Below are positions 28,290 through 36,586 of a stretch of 64,000 nt of DNA, piece by piece. The position numbers were made by a program, and so were the translations under genes. Under the pieces are notes generated by a model. It did not search any database. It saw only the letters and a program-made list of their open reading frames with translations, and was not told the origin of the DNA. The stretch spans positions 3,286,001 through 3,350,000 of the forward strand of contig NZ_CP019510.1 of NCBI RefSeq assembly GCF_002002885.1. The letters are read 5' to 3'. Position 1 is the stretch's first letter, and each line of letters starts with the position of its first letter. Origin of the DNA: Janthinobacterium sp. LM6 (GTDB lineage: Bacteria; Pseudomonadota; Gammaproteobacteria; Burkholderiales; Burkholderiaceae_D).

Positions 28290-30649
28290 GCCGGAAGCAA
28301 GGCGTGACACCCGGCCTGAGTCCGGGTGGAAAAATCTGGCTGGATAAAGTCCGCAGTTTGATCTTGGGCAAACTCGTCAAGAGCGGCGGCGCGGGCAGCG
28401 TGTACCTGTTGCCCGGCGCGCCCGCGCAGGTTGCCAAGCTGTACCACCCGCACCTGGACCGGGCCGCCAACCGGCGCAAGCTCGAAGCGATGCTGGAACT
28501 GTCGCCCGAGTTGCCCGATCAAGTGGAAAACGGCAAGCGCTACGTGCAGATCGCCTGGCCGCAAGCGGCCGTGTTCGACGGCCAGGGCGGCTTTGCCGGG
28601 TTCGTCATGCCCCTGCTGGACATGGCGCAGACGGCCGAGCTGGAACAGATCATGCAGGAGCGGCAAGCGCGCGCGGCCGGCCTGCCCACGGGACTCGGTC
28701 CCAAGCTGACCCTGGCCGCCAACCTGGCCGCCGTCCTCGATGCGCTGCACCAGCAGCAGCATTACGTGGTCGATTTGAAGCCCGTGAATCTGCGCTTTTA
28801 CCGCGATTCGCTGTACATCGCCATGCTCGATTGCGACGGTTTCAGCATCCAGGGCCATGCGGAGAGATTTCCTGCCGAGCAATTCACGGCCGACTACCTG
28901 GCGCCGGAATTCCAGCGCAAGGGCATGCCGGCGGGCACGGAAATGGCGCAAGACCGCTTCGCCCTGGCCGTCATCATCTTTCAGTTGCTCAACTTCGGCA
29001 TCCACCCGTACAGCGGGCGGCCCGGCAATGCGCAGGTGGCCACCGATATCCCCGGGCGCATCCGCGACGGCTGCTACGCGTATGGCGTGAAGCGCCACAA
29101 GCAGCTGGCGCCGAACGCCACCAGCGGCCATGCGCTGATGCCGCCCGAATTGCGCGCCATGTTCGACCGCGCGTTTTCCCAGTCGCCAAAACCCCAGCGG
29201 CCCGCGGCGGCCGACTGGGCGCAGTTGCTGCGCGGCTATGCTCAGCGCAGCGGCGGCAAGTTGACTGTTTGCGCCGTGAATGCCGAACATCAGCATTTTG
29301 CGGGTCACGGTTGCGCGGCCTGCGCGCGCGACAAGGTCATCGGTGCGGCCGCGCAAGCCTCCGTGCAGGCGCAGCAGATGCAATTGCAACAGCCGCCGCA
29401 GCGCAGCGCGCGCCGCACGGCGCCGGGGCAGGCGCCGGTCGCCATTCCCGCTGCGAATTGGGCTGGCAATGCGGCCGGCAATGTGGCGGGCAACGCGGGC
29501 GGCGGCATCACGGGCAAGGGCTGGGCCGTGGTGGTGCTCTTGATCGTGCTGTTCCTGATCGGCTTTACGGCCTGGACCTCGTCGTCCGATGAAGTCAAGG
29601 ACAAGGCCAACTTGCAGGCGCAGGCCGACCAGGCGGCTGGCCTGGAAGTATTTCGCTGGCGCCCGCGCAAGGCGGCAGGTTTCCAGCCGTCCGATGCGCG
29701 CAAGGCCGTGCGCAGCCTGTCGCAAGCCGTCAGCAAGGGCGACGATGACGCCGTCACGCGCGGCTTGCAGTTGCTGTACCGGGCCGGCGAAGAAAAGCAG
29801 TCCGGCTACGGCGGCGACCGCACGCAGGCGCAGCTGCGCGCCTCGTTGCTGGAAGGCCTGGGCTGGGTGCCCGGTTATGAGCCGGCGCTGGTCGCCAGTT
29901 ATCTTGATCTGCTGCAAGCCAACCCGCGCGACCATCTGGTGGCGGCGGCCATGGGCCGCATGCACCTGAGCCTGAACGAACCGCAGGCGGCGCGCCAGTA
30001 CTTCGAGCAAGCCGTGTGGGCGCGTCCGACCGATGGCACGGCCTGGCTGGGCATCGCGGCTGCTGCACAGCTGCGCGGCGGCGACGAGCGCGATGCCGTC
30101 AATCTGGTGGCGCTGGCGCGACTGACGGCTTACCGTTATGCCGTGCAGAACGCCTTGCCGGCGGACCCGGGCGAGCCGGCCGACAATGGCGTCGCGCGCA
30201 CGATGCAGCGCATGGACCTGACCGCCAAGGTGTTGCGCCTGGCGCAACCGGGCGCCTACCAGAAGCGCTGGGACAAGACGCTGGCCGATGGCGCGCTGCT
30301 GGCGCAAAAACTCCAGGCCATGCCGCCGCTGCGGGACCAGGTCGGCGGCGTGCAGCGCGAGACGATGACGACGGTCGACTATGGCGTGCTCGATGCAAAG
30401 CACGCGACGGGCGAAAACCGCTTGATCCTGTCGATTGCGGCCGACGGCAGCCTGACGCTTGCGGCAGCGGAATTGCCGATGGAACCCATGCTCAACAAGG
30501 CGCTGCTCGATAGCGTGAAGCGCTGGACCTATCTGCCGGCCGTACAGCACGGTCAGTTGATGGATGCCAAGGTGGTGGTGCTGGTGCGTTACCGCGATGG
30601 CCGGGTCAGCTTCGTGCCGGGCGGTGTCGCCGTCACGGCGGAAAATTAG
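28286..30649 (+). CDS. Membrane-anchored YegI/TerY-P-like protein kinase with TPR and TonB-C-like tail
   Basis: A 787-residue multidomain protein. Residues about 25-300 are a divergent Ser/Thr kinase: glycine loop KSGGAGSVYLL, lysine in AQVAKLYH, catalytic loop VVDLKPVNLRF (HRD arginine absent but D and N kept), and DCDGF in place of DFG. A Cys/His cluster follows (C near 330, HQHFAGHGCAAC), like the zinc-ribbon of YegI-type kinases. One membrane helix lies at about 411-431 (WAVVVLLIVLFLIGFTAWTS). Beyond it come TPR-like repeats (about 540-610) and a C-terminal segment like the TonB C-terminal domain (ALLDSVKRWTYLPA). The topology suggests a cytoplasmic kinase and a periplasmic tail. It overlaps the phosphatase gene by four bases. 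Confidence 0.85.
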   Translation: MSRKQGVTPGLSPGGKIWLDKVRSLILGKLVKSGGAGSVYLLPGAPAQVAKLYHPHLDRAANRRKLEAMLELSPELPDQVENGKRYVQIAWPQAAVFDGQGGFAGFVMPLLDMAQTAELEQIMQERQARAAGLPTGLGPKLTLAANLAAVLDALHQQQHYVVDLKPVNLRFYRDSLYIAMLDCDGFSIQGHAERFPAEQFTADYLAPEFQRKGMPAGTEMAQDRFALAVIIFQLLNFGIHPYSGRPGNAQVATDIPGRIRDGCYAYGVKRHKQLAPNATSGHALMPPELRAMFDRAFSQSPKPQRPAAADWAQLLRGYAQRSGGKLTVCAVNAEHQHFAGHGCAACARDKVIGAAAQASVQAQQMQLQQPPQRSARRTAPGQAPVAIPAANWAGNAAGNVAGNAGGGITGKGWAVVVLLIVLFLIGFTAWTSSSDEVKDKANLQAQADQAAGLEVFRWRPRKAAGFQPSDARKAVRSLSQAVSKGDDDAVTRGLQLLYRAGEEKQSGYGGDRTQAQLRASLLEGLGWVPGYEPALVASYLDLLQANPRDHLVAAAMGRMHLSLNEPQAARQYFEQAVWARPTDGTAWLGIAAAAQLRGGDERDAVNLVALARLTAYRYAVQNALPADPGEPADNGVARTMQRMDLTAKVLRLAQPGAYQKRWDKTLADGALLAQKLQAMPPLRDQVGGVQRETMTTVDYGVLDAKHATGENRLILSIAADGSLTLAAAELPMEPMLNKALLDSVKRWTYLPAVQHGQLMDAKVVVLVRYRDGRVSFVPGGVAVTAEN

Positions 30650-30658
30650 AGGAATACC

Positions 30659-32011
30659 ATGAAAATCAAGATGATATGCGCCGTGCTGGGCGCTTCCTTG
30701 CTGTATTCAGCCATGGCGCAGGCGGAAATCGTGCAGCGCCTGGTGGTGACAGCGATGGCCAGCGAACCGGACAGCGAAGGCGGCGACGTGTTCACTATCG
30801 CGGGCACGACGGCCTGCGGCGGCAAGCAGATCCGCATGGATGCGCGTTCAGTGAACCTGGACGAGGCGCCGTACGAGGCGCTGAAAGTCCAGCTTGCTGA
30901 ACGCATGCGCGCCAGGACGCCCATGCTCGTCACCCTGAAAAAATGCCCCGAGGATGCGAGCGTGCCCATCGTGCGCCAGATCGCCGCCTGCACGCCAGCC
31001 GCCTGCGCCGATGGCCGGGCGCGGCTGTACCTGCACGAAGGTTTCTACCCCATCGAGCAGGAAAACGCGCCCAACGTGCTGCTGTTGCCCTTGCCGAAAG
31101 GCAAGCTGCCGGGCACGTGGAAGGTCGAGATTGTTAGCGTGGCGGGCGGCAAGCTGCGCCTGTCCGGCCAGGTTAACAAGGCCGATTATGCCTCCGGCGA
31201 GCTGGTGGGCGGCTATGTCACATATTACCCCAATGGCAAGATCGAGAAGCAGGTGGCGCAGGATGGGCAAGGCCGCCAGCACGGCATCGGCAGCAAGTAT
31301 TATCCGGACGGCACCCTGGAGCTGCGCGGCAACTGGCGCCATGGCATGCCCGAGGGCGAACACCAGCGCTATCACGCGACGGGCAAGCTGAGCGAGACGA
31401 GCAGCTACCGCGACGGCCAGCGCCTGGACGGGCCCGTGCAAACCTTCGATGAAAATGGCAAGCCGAGCACCAGCTACACTTTGCGCGGCGGCAAGATGGA
31501 AGGCGAGATGCTCACGTATTTCCCGGATGGAAAAGTCTCCAGCCGCTCGGAAATGCAAAATGGCAAGTCCAATGGCGTGACGACGAATTACTACCCCGAT
31601 GGCGCCGTGCACGCCAGGATGACGCAGGTCAACGATTTACCCACGGGCGAGGCGCTGGAATTCTATCCGGACGGCAAGGTGCAAAGCCGCCAGCAGTATG
31701 GCGACAAAGGCGGACTGCTGAGTATCCAGCGCTACAGCCCCCAAGGCGTGCTGGTGCTGGAAAGACGCTGGGATGCGCAATGGCGCGAGCAGGGCACGTC
31801 GCGCTCGTGGTATGAAAATGGCAAGCCCGAGCAAGCCATCGAGTACGTGAACGACCGGCGCGACGGCTGGAGCCGCAGCTGGCACGAGGATGGCAGCTTG
31901 AAGGGCGAGTGCCAGTATCTGGCCGGCAAGGCCCAGGGCGCATGCGGGGAAGCGCCGCCGGCGCCGGCGCCGGAACTGCAGCGCAAGGAGCAGGCATGGC
32001 GCGCCTTGTGA
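30659..32011 (+). CDS. Exported MORN/YwqK-type repeat protein, paralogue 1
   Basis: A 450-residue protein with a signal peptide cleaved after AQA (residue 22). Residues about 23-175 form a cysteine-bearing domain with CGGKQIRMDARS, LKKCPED and ACADGRARLYL. Residues about 185-430 are tandem MORN/YwqK-like repeats of about 24 residues, each with YYPDG-type cores (YYPNGKIEKQV, YYPDGTLELRG, YFPDGKVSSRS, FYPDGKVQSRQ). Databases often call such proteins YwqK antitoxins, but no toxin is present. The gene starts nine bases after the kinase stop, with AGAGGAA upstream, and its end overlaps paralogue 2. An envelope-located partner of the kinase tail is a reasonable guess. Confidence 0.85.
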   Translation: MKIKMICAVLGASLLYSAMAQAEIVQRLVVTAMASEPDSEGGDVFTIAGTTACGGKQIRMDARSVNLDEAPYEALKVQLAERMRARTPMLVTLKKCPEDASVPIVRQIAACTPAACADGRARLYLHEGFYPIEQENAPNVLLLPLPKGKLPGTWKVEIVSVAGGKLRLSGQVNKADYASGELVGGYVTYYPNGKIEKQVAQDGQGRQHGIGSKYYPDGTLELRGNWRHGMPEGEHQRYHATGKLSETSSYRDGQRLDGPVQTFDENGKPSTSYTLRGGKMEGEMLTYFPDGKVSSRSEMQNGKSNGVTTNYYPDGAVHARMTQVNDLPTGEALEFYPDGKVQSRQQYGDKGGLLSIQRYSPQGVLVLERRWDAQWREQGTSRSWYENGKPEQAIEYVNDRRDGWSRSWHEDGSLKGECQYLAGKAQGACGEAPPAPAPELQRKEQAWRAL

Positions 32012-33360
32012 AGCACGTGCTTGGCGCCATGCTGCTGTTGCCGGTGCTGGCCCAGGCCGAGATCGTGCAGCGGCAAGTGGTCAGCGCGATCCAGGCCGAG
32101 CCCGGCAAGGGCGGCGGCGTCGTGCTGACCCTGGCCGGCGACAGCGGCTGCGGCGGGCGCCAGGTGCGCATGGATGCCCGCTCGGTCGGGCTGGATGCGG
32201 CGCAATACGCGGCCATGAAGCAGCAGCTGGCGCCGTTGATACGCGAGGCGACGCCCTTGCTGATGCGCATCAGATCGTGTCCGGCACCCGGCGCAGCGCT
32301 CGCCATGCCCGAAGTCAGCAAGCTGGGCGGCTGCGAGCCGCAAGCGTGTGCCGATGGCAAGGCGCGGCTCTACCTGAACCACAACCTGTCGCGCGGCGAA
32401 GTCAAGGAACATGCGCGCTATGCGCTGGTCGTTCCGCTGCCGCCCGGCAAGACGCCGGGCACCTGGCAAGTCGAGATCTATCATGTGCGCGAAGGCGAGC
32501 CGAAGCGGCTGACGGGCCAGGTCGACGCCCCCGATTACCTGCGCGGCAAGCTGGTGGGCAATTACAGCATGTATTACCCGCATGGACAGCTGGAAATGCA
32601 GGTGGAGCAGGACGGGCGCGGCGTGCAAGAGGGCATGCAGACCCGCTATTATCCGGACGGCCAGATTTCCATGCGCGGCACGTGGCGCAATGGCGTGCAG
32701 GAGGGCGAGGAGCAGACTTATCACCAGAGTGGCAAGCTGATCGAGTCACGCACCTACCGCAACGGCGCCCGCGCCGACGGTGTGGTGGAAACGTTCGATG
32801 AAAACGGCAAGCTGCGCACGCGCATGACGCGGGTCAAGGGCGAGACGGACGGCGAGCTGCTGCTGTTCTATCCCGACGGCACCGTGGAAAGCCGCAGCCA
32901 GCATGACAACGGCATCATGACGGGCCCCAGCATCGGATATTTTCCGGATGGCACGGTGCAGCGCACCGCCAACTACGTTGACGGCAAGCCTGTCGGCGAG
33001 AGCGTCGAATATTACCCGGACGGCAAGGTCGCCAGCAAGCGCACGCACATCGATCACTTTGTGTTGCGCAGCGAACAACGCTTCAGCCGAACCGGCGTAT
33101 TGATCGTGCACAAACTGTGGAATGCGGGCGGACGCGAGGAGGGCGCATTGCGCTCATGGTATGCCGATGGCAAGCCGAGGCAGCTGATCGAATACGTGGA
33201 TGGCGAACGCCAGGGCTGGACCCGGCACTGGCGGGAAGATGGCAGCGTGGAAAGCGAGTGCCGCTATGTGGCGGACGAGCCGCAGGGGGAGTGCACGGGC
33301 GCGTCGGCCAAGATGTCGTACACGGAGGATGGCATCGAGCCGCTGAAACCGGAATCGTGA
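31996..33360 (+). CDS. Exported MORN/YwqK-type repeat protein, paralogue 2
   Basis: A 454-residue tandem paralogue of the preceding protein. It has a signal peptide cleaved after AQA (residue 21), followed by the same EIVQR start. The cysteine domain is conserved (CGGRQVRMDARS, IRSCPAP, ACADGKARLYL). It is followed by the same ladder of MORN/YwqK repeats (YYPDGQISMRG, FYPDGTVESRS, YFPDGTVQRTA, YYPDGKVASKR). ATG 31996 has AAGGAG upstream and sits inside the end of paralogue 1 (16-base overlap), so the longer open frame to 31909 is not used. Conserved cysteines across both suggest periplasmic disulfides. The operon appears to end here. Confidence 0.85.
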   Translation: MARLVKHVLGAMLLLPVLAQAEIVQRQVVSAIQAEPGKGGGVVLTLAGDSGCGGRQVRMDARSVGLDAAQYAAMKQQLAPLIREATPLLMRIRSCPAPGAALAMPEVSKLGGCEPQACADGKARLYLNHNLSRGEVKEHARYALVVPLPPGKTPGTWQVEIYHVREGEPKRLTGQVDAPDYLRGKLVGNYSMYYPHGQLEMQVEQDGRGVQEGMQTRYYPDGQISMRGTWRNGVQEGEEQTYHQSGKLIESRTYRNGARADGVVETFDENGKLRTRMTRVKGETDGELLLFYPDGTVESRSQHDNGIMTGPSIGYFPDGTVQRTANYVDGKPVGESVEYYPDGKVASKRTHIDHFVLRSEQRFSRTGVLIVHKLWNAGGREEGALRSWYADGKPRQLIEYVDGERQGWTRHWREDGSVESECRYVADEPQGECTGASAKMSYTEDGIEPLKPES

Positions 33361-33582
33361 GCCGGGAACGTCATCGCCGTTCGATCACTGATGCGTGGCC
33401 AGCCTTTTTGCCAGGCGTGTACGGGTAATGCAGGGATACCGTATGGCGGATGACATCCGCGATTCGTCCGGTCGCGGCACCGTGCCGGTGGCGTCAAACA
33501 CCGTTGCCAGCCCGGACTGAACCGTGGCGCATGGCTGCTTGCGCCGAGCAGGGCCTTTTGTGGTCGGCTGCTTTCGGCCTAT

Positions 33583-34023
33583 TTACAAGCGCCCGTCGTT
33601 CGAACCATGGATCGACGTACTCGGAAGCAGAAGCCTTGCCTCCCTCATGGGCGCACCAAACCGTAACACGGCGCCTGACGTTGACAGCACCAAAACCAAG
33701 CCGCCCTTGATTGTTATTTGATCAAAGGGATTGGATTGATCCGAAACAAACGTCCAAACAGGTTCATGATTTTGCAGCGATTCCAAAACGACTACGCCGA
33801 TTGAGCCGTGTTCCGCAGCCTCTCCGCACTTAACTATGTACTGTCCGCCATACAGCTCTTCTTGCGCCAGAATCGCGACATTGAGCCAACCGCCAAGTTC
33901 CTGTTTTTCACGTACGCTGACCATTCTGGTTTCGTGCACGTCGTAGATATCACCATTGCTGCACAGGAGGCCATTGTGGCTTCGCACCTCCTGGTTCTTC
34001 CACTTTATTGCCATCACTGTCAT
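33583..34023 (-). CDS. Hypothetical protein, lower GC
   Basis: A 146-residue soluble protein with no recognised family. It starts MTVMAIKWKNQEVRSHNGLL and has a beta-rich middle (GGQYIVKCGEAAEHGSIGVV, PVWTFVSDQSNPFDQITI). Its base composition is visibly lower in GC than the neighbouring operon, which suggests separate acquisition. The start is uncertain: ATG 34014, 34023 and 34032 are all in frame; 34023 has GGAA upstream. No function is proposed. Confidence 0.6.
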   Translation of the reverse strand: MTVMAIKWKNQEVRSHNGLLCSNGDIYDVHETRMVSVREKQELGGWLNVAILAQEELYGGQYIVKCGEAAEHGSIGVVVLESLQNHEPVWTFVSDQSNPFDQITIKGGLVLVLSTSGAVLRFGAPMREARLLLPSTSIHGSNDGRL

Positions 34024-34179
34024 TGATTCCATGTTTAGCAATGGGCGACTGCATGCCCTGAATTAAACAACCTCTATCTTGCAGCAGTTAGCCTCGCTGA
34101 AGTAGCCCGGGAAAATTCGACGCAAATCGACTTGGGTTCAGCATCGTTGAAGACGATTGTGTTCTTGCCCGTAAAGGCA

Positions 34180-34221
34180 GGCCAGAAGCAGCGCATGCCT
34201 GTTCAACGGCTGCTTCTGGCC
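34180..34221. terminator. Long hairpin downstream of a small hypothetical gene
   Basis: GGCCAGAAGCAGC (34180-34192) and GCTGCTTCTGGCC (34209-34221) form a perfect 13-base stem with a 16-base loop. It lies just after the 3' end of the minus-strand gene that stops at 34235. There is no T-run on either side, so it is a terminator-like or transcript-stabilising structure. Confidence 0.5.
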
Positions 34222-34234
34222 GCTTGAAGCCACC

Positions 34235-34648
34235 TTAAATTCCATACTTGTTCTGAACGGCGGCCTTAAGCTCAGCCTGCGCCAAGCCTGCTTGCCGCCA
34301 AAATTCAAAAAAATACTCCAATGTTTCGGCAGCAGCGCCAATATCCATGGGATGCAAGACGCATATGGCCGTTCTTATTTTCAAAACGTCTGGCTCGTCC
34401 GATTGGTCTCGCCCTTCGATTGCTCGCCAGAGGCGTACACGCTCAGCAATGACTTCCTCAGCCGTCGCCGCACCGGTGATGTATCGATTCGCCACAGCGG
34501 CTGCTGACTTGGCAACATCAGGCAATTGTGAAGTCACTCTGCCAATAGCCTCAATCATGAATCGCTGAGCTGAAGATTGCTCTGCAGGGTCATCCAGGTC
34601 CACCGCAGATGCAATGGCATCAAAAAGTCTCTTATTCAACATTTGCAT
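34235..34648 (-). CDS. Hypothetical helical protein
   Basis: A 137-residue, mostly helical soluble protein (LFDAIASAVDLDDPAEQSSA, VIAERVRLWRAIEGRDQS, AAAETLEYFFEFWRQAGLAQ). GC is moderately lower than the flanking operons. The gene is in the same direction as the hypothetical at 33583 and 212 bases before it. Size and composition resemble small immunity or accessory proteins, but no toxin gene is present and I do not assign that role. ATG 34648 or 34642 are likely starts. Confidence 0.55.
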   Translation of the reverse strand: MQMLNKRLFDAIASAVDLDDPAEQSSAQRFMIEAIGRVTSQLPDVAKSAAAVANRYITGAATAEEVIAERVRLWRAIEGRDQSDEPDVLKIRTAICVLHPMDIGAAAETLEYFFEFWRQAGLAQAELKAAVQNKYGI

Positions 34649-34769
34649 TACGTTTCGGTGATTGCGCGATGCCTGCGGCGGGGCCGCCTGTGGCAAATGG
34701 CGGCACACCGCCACGATTCATCGCACGATGCGCCTGCTTTCAGTATCAGCAGGCGCTTGTGTTTGTCGT

Positions 34770-36383
34770 CTACCGGTGCGGCGGCGTCAGCACGCTGGCG
34801 ATGGCCTTCGGCAAGGTTTCCGGATAGTCTCGGCTGAAGTGCAGGCCGCGGCTTTCGCGGCGGGACAGGGCGCTGTTGACGATCATCGAGGCCACGTCGA
34901 CGAGGTTGCGCAGTTCCAGCAAATCGTGGGTGATGCGGAAGTTGCGGTAGTACTCGTCGATTTCTTCCTTCAGCAGCGCGATGCGGTGCTGGGCCCGCTC
35001 CAGGCGCTTGGTCGTGCGCACGATGCCGACATAGTTCCACATGAAGCGGCGCAGCTCGTCCCAGTTGTGGGAAATCACCACTTCCTCATCCGCATCCGTG
35101 ACCCGGCTTTCATCCCAGTCGGGCAGGTATGGCGTGCCCAGCTTTTCCTTGCTTTCGATATCCTGCGCGCAGGCGCGGCCGATGACGATGCATTCCAGCA
35201 AGGAGTTGCTCGCCAGGCGGTTCGCGCCATGCAAGCCCGTGCACGCCGTCTCGCCCACGGCGTACAGGCCCGGCAAGTCGGCGCGGCCGGACAGATCCGT
35301 CACGACGCCGCCGCACGTATAGTGGGCGGCGGGCACGATGGGGATAGGCTGCTTGGTGATGTCGATGCCCAGTTCCAGGCAGCGCGCGTAAATCGTCGGG
35401 AAGTGTTCGATGAGGAATTCGGCCGGCTTGTGGCTGATGTCCAGGTGCACGTAGTCGAGGCCCCGTTTCTTGATTTCGAAGTCGATGGCGCGCGCCACCA
35501 CGTCGCGCGGCGCCAGTTCGGCCCGCTCGTCGTGCGCCAGCATGAAGCGGGTGCCAGCCGCCGCGCCCGCTTCGGGCGGCAGTTTCAGCAAGCCGCCTTC
35601 GCCACGGATGGCTTCGGTGATCAGGAAGGATTTCGCGTACGGGTGGTACAGGCATGTCGGGTGGAACTGGATGAACTCCATGTTCGACACGCGGCAGCCG
35701 GCGCGCCAGGCCATGGCGATGCCGTCGCCGCTGGCCGTGTCCGGGTTGGTGGTATATAAATACACCTTGCCGGCGCCGCCCGTCGCCAGCACGGTATGCT
35801 CGGCGGCAAAGGTCAGGACTTTCCCCGTTTGCTCATCCTGCACGTACAGGCCGTGGCAATGCGGTTGCGCATTGCGCTGGGTTGGCTTCATGCCCAGCTT
35901 GTCGGAGGTGATCAGGTCGATGGCGCAATGGTGTTCGAACAGGCTGATGTTCGGGTGGGCGCGCACCTTTTCTTCCAGGGTCACTTGCACTGCGTGCCCG
36001 GTGGCGTCGGCCGCGTGGATGATGCGGCGCTGGCTGTGGCCGCCTTCGCGGGTCAGGTGGAAACCCAGTTCGGCCGTGGCGTCGCGCGTAAACGGCACGC
36101 CTTGCTCGATCAGCCATTCGATGGCTTCGCGGCCGTGCTCGACGATGTAGCGCGTGGCGCTCTCGTCGCACAGGCCGCCGCCCGCGATCAGGGTGTCTTC
36201 GATGTGCTGCTGGTGGCTGTCGCCCGAGTCCAGCACGGCCGCGATGCCCCCCTGCGCCCAGTTGCTGGCGCCATCGAGCAGCGCGCGTTTGGAAATGATC
36301 GCGACGGTGCGCGTCTCAGCTAAATGCAGTGCAACCGATAAACCCGCCAGGCCACTGCCGACAATCGCTACATCAAATTTCAT
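34770..36383 (-). CDS. nadB: L-aspartate oxidase
   Basis: A 537-residue FAD enzyme that oxidises L-aspartate to iminoaspartate, the first step of quinolinate and NAD synthesis. The FAD-binding motif is [19 protein letters not shown] at the N-terminus. Family motifs follow: [13 protein letters not shown], the active-site [26 protein letters not shown] and [13 protein letters not shown]. Length is normal for NadB. It is transcribed away from the PEP-CTERM sugar transferase gene; its partners nadA and nadC are not in the window. Confidence 0.97.
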   Translation of the reverse strand: MKFDVAIVGSGLAGLSVALHLAETRTVAIISKRALLDGASNWAQGGIAAVLDSGDSHQQHIEDTLIAGGGLCDESATRYIVEHGREAIEWLIEQGVPFTRDATAELGFHLTREGGHSQRRIIHAADATGHAVQVTLEEKVRAHPNISLFEHHCAIDLITSDKLGMKPTQRNAQPHCHGLYVQDEQTGKVLTFAAEHTVLATGGAGKVYLYTTNPDTASGDGIAMAWRAGCRVSNMEFIQFHPTCLYHPYAKSFLITEAIRGEGGLLKLPPEAGAAAGTRFMLAHDERAELAPRDVVARAIDFEIKKRGLDYVHLDISHKPAEFLIEHFPTIYARCLELGIDITKQPIPIVPAAHYTCGGVVTDLSGRADLPGLYAVGETACTGLHGANRLASNSLLECIVIGRACAQDIESKEKLGTPYLPDWDESRVTDADEEVVISHNWDELRRFMWNYVGIVRTTKRLERAQHRIALLKEEIDEYYRNFRITHDLLELRNLVDVASMIVNSALSRRESRGLHFSRDYPETLPKAIASVLTPPHR

Positions 36384-36586
36384 GACATTTATCTTTTTTT
36401 AGGGGAAGCATACTATAGTCCATTTCACATCAATCGGTAATGTGTTGAGATAAATTCTGCCAGTGAAAGATAGCTGGGGCCGTAGCTTGTGGCGTATCAA
36501 TGTCCTCGTGGAACAGTTCGCCATGATGGCAGGACAGCAGCAGGCCGCCTTGTGCGCGGCGTGTCGCCTTTGCCGCAGGAGGCCCC

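Noticed and set aside
28166..30550. A 794-residue antisense open frame under the kinase gene
   Set aside because: The sense frame has kinase motifs and the expected codon bias. The antisense product is Arg/His/Gln-rich, as expected from the complement of GC-rich codons.
30659..33360. Reading the MORN proteins as antitoxins of a toxin-antitoxin system, as automatic annotation would
   Set aside because: Both have signal peptides, and the neighbours are a kinase, phosphatase and vWA protein; no toxin-like small gene is adjacent.
22458..33360. A single Ter-type island linking the TerB-like gene to the TerY-P-like operon
   Set aside because: They are separated by at least six unrelated genes on both strands, including a LuxR regulator, so the sequence does not support one island.
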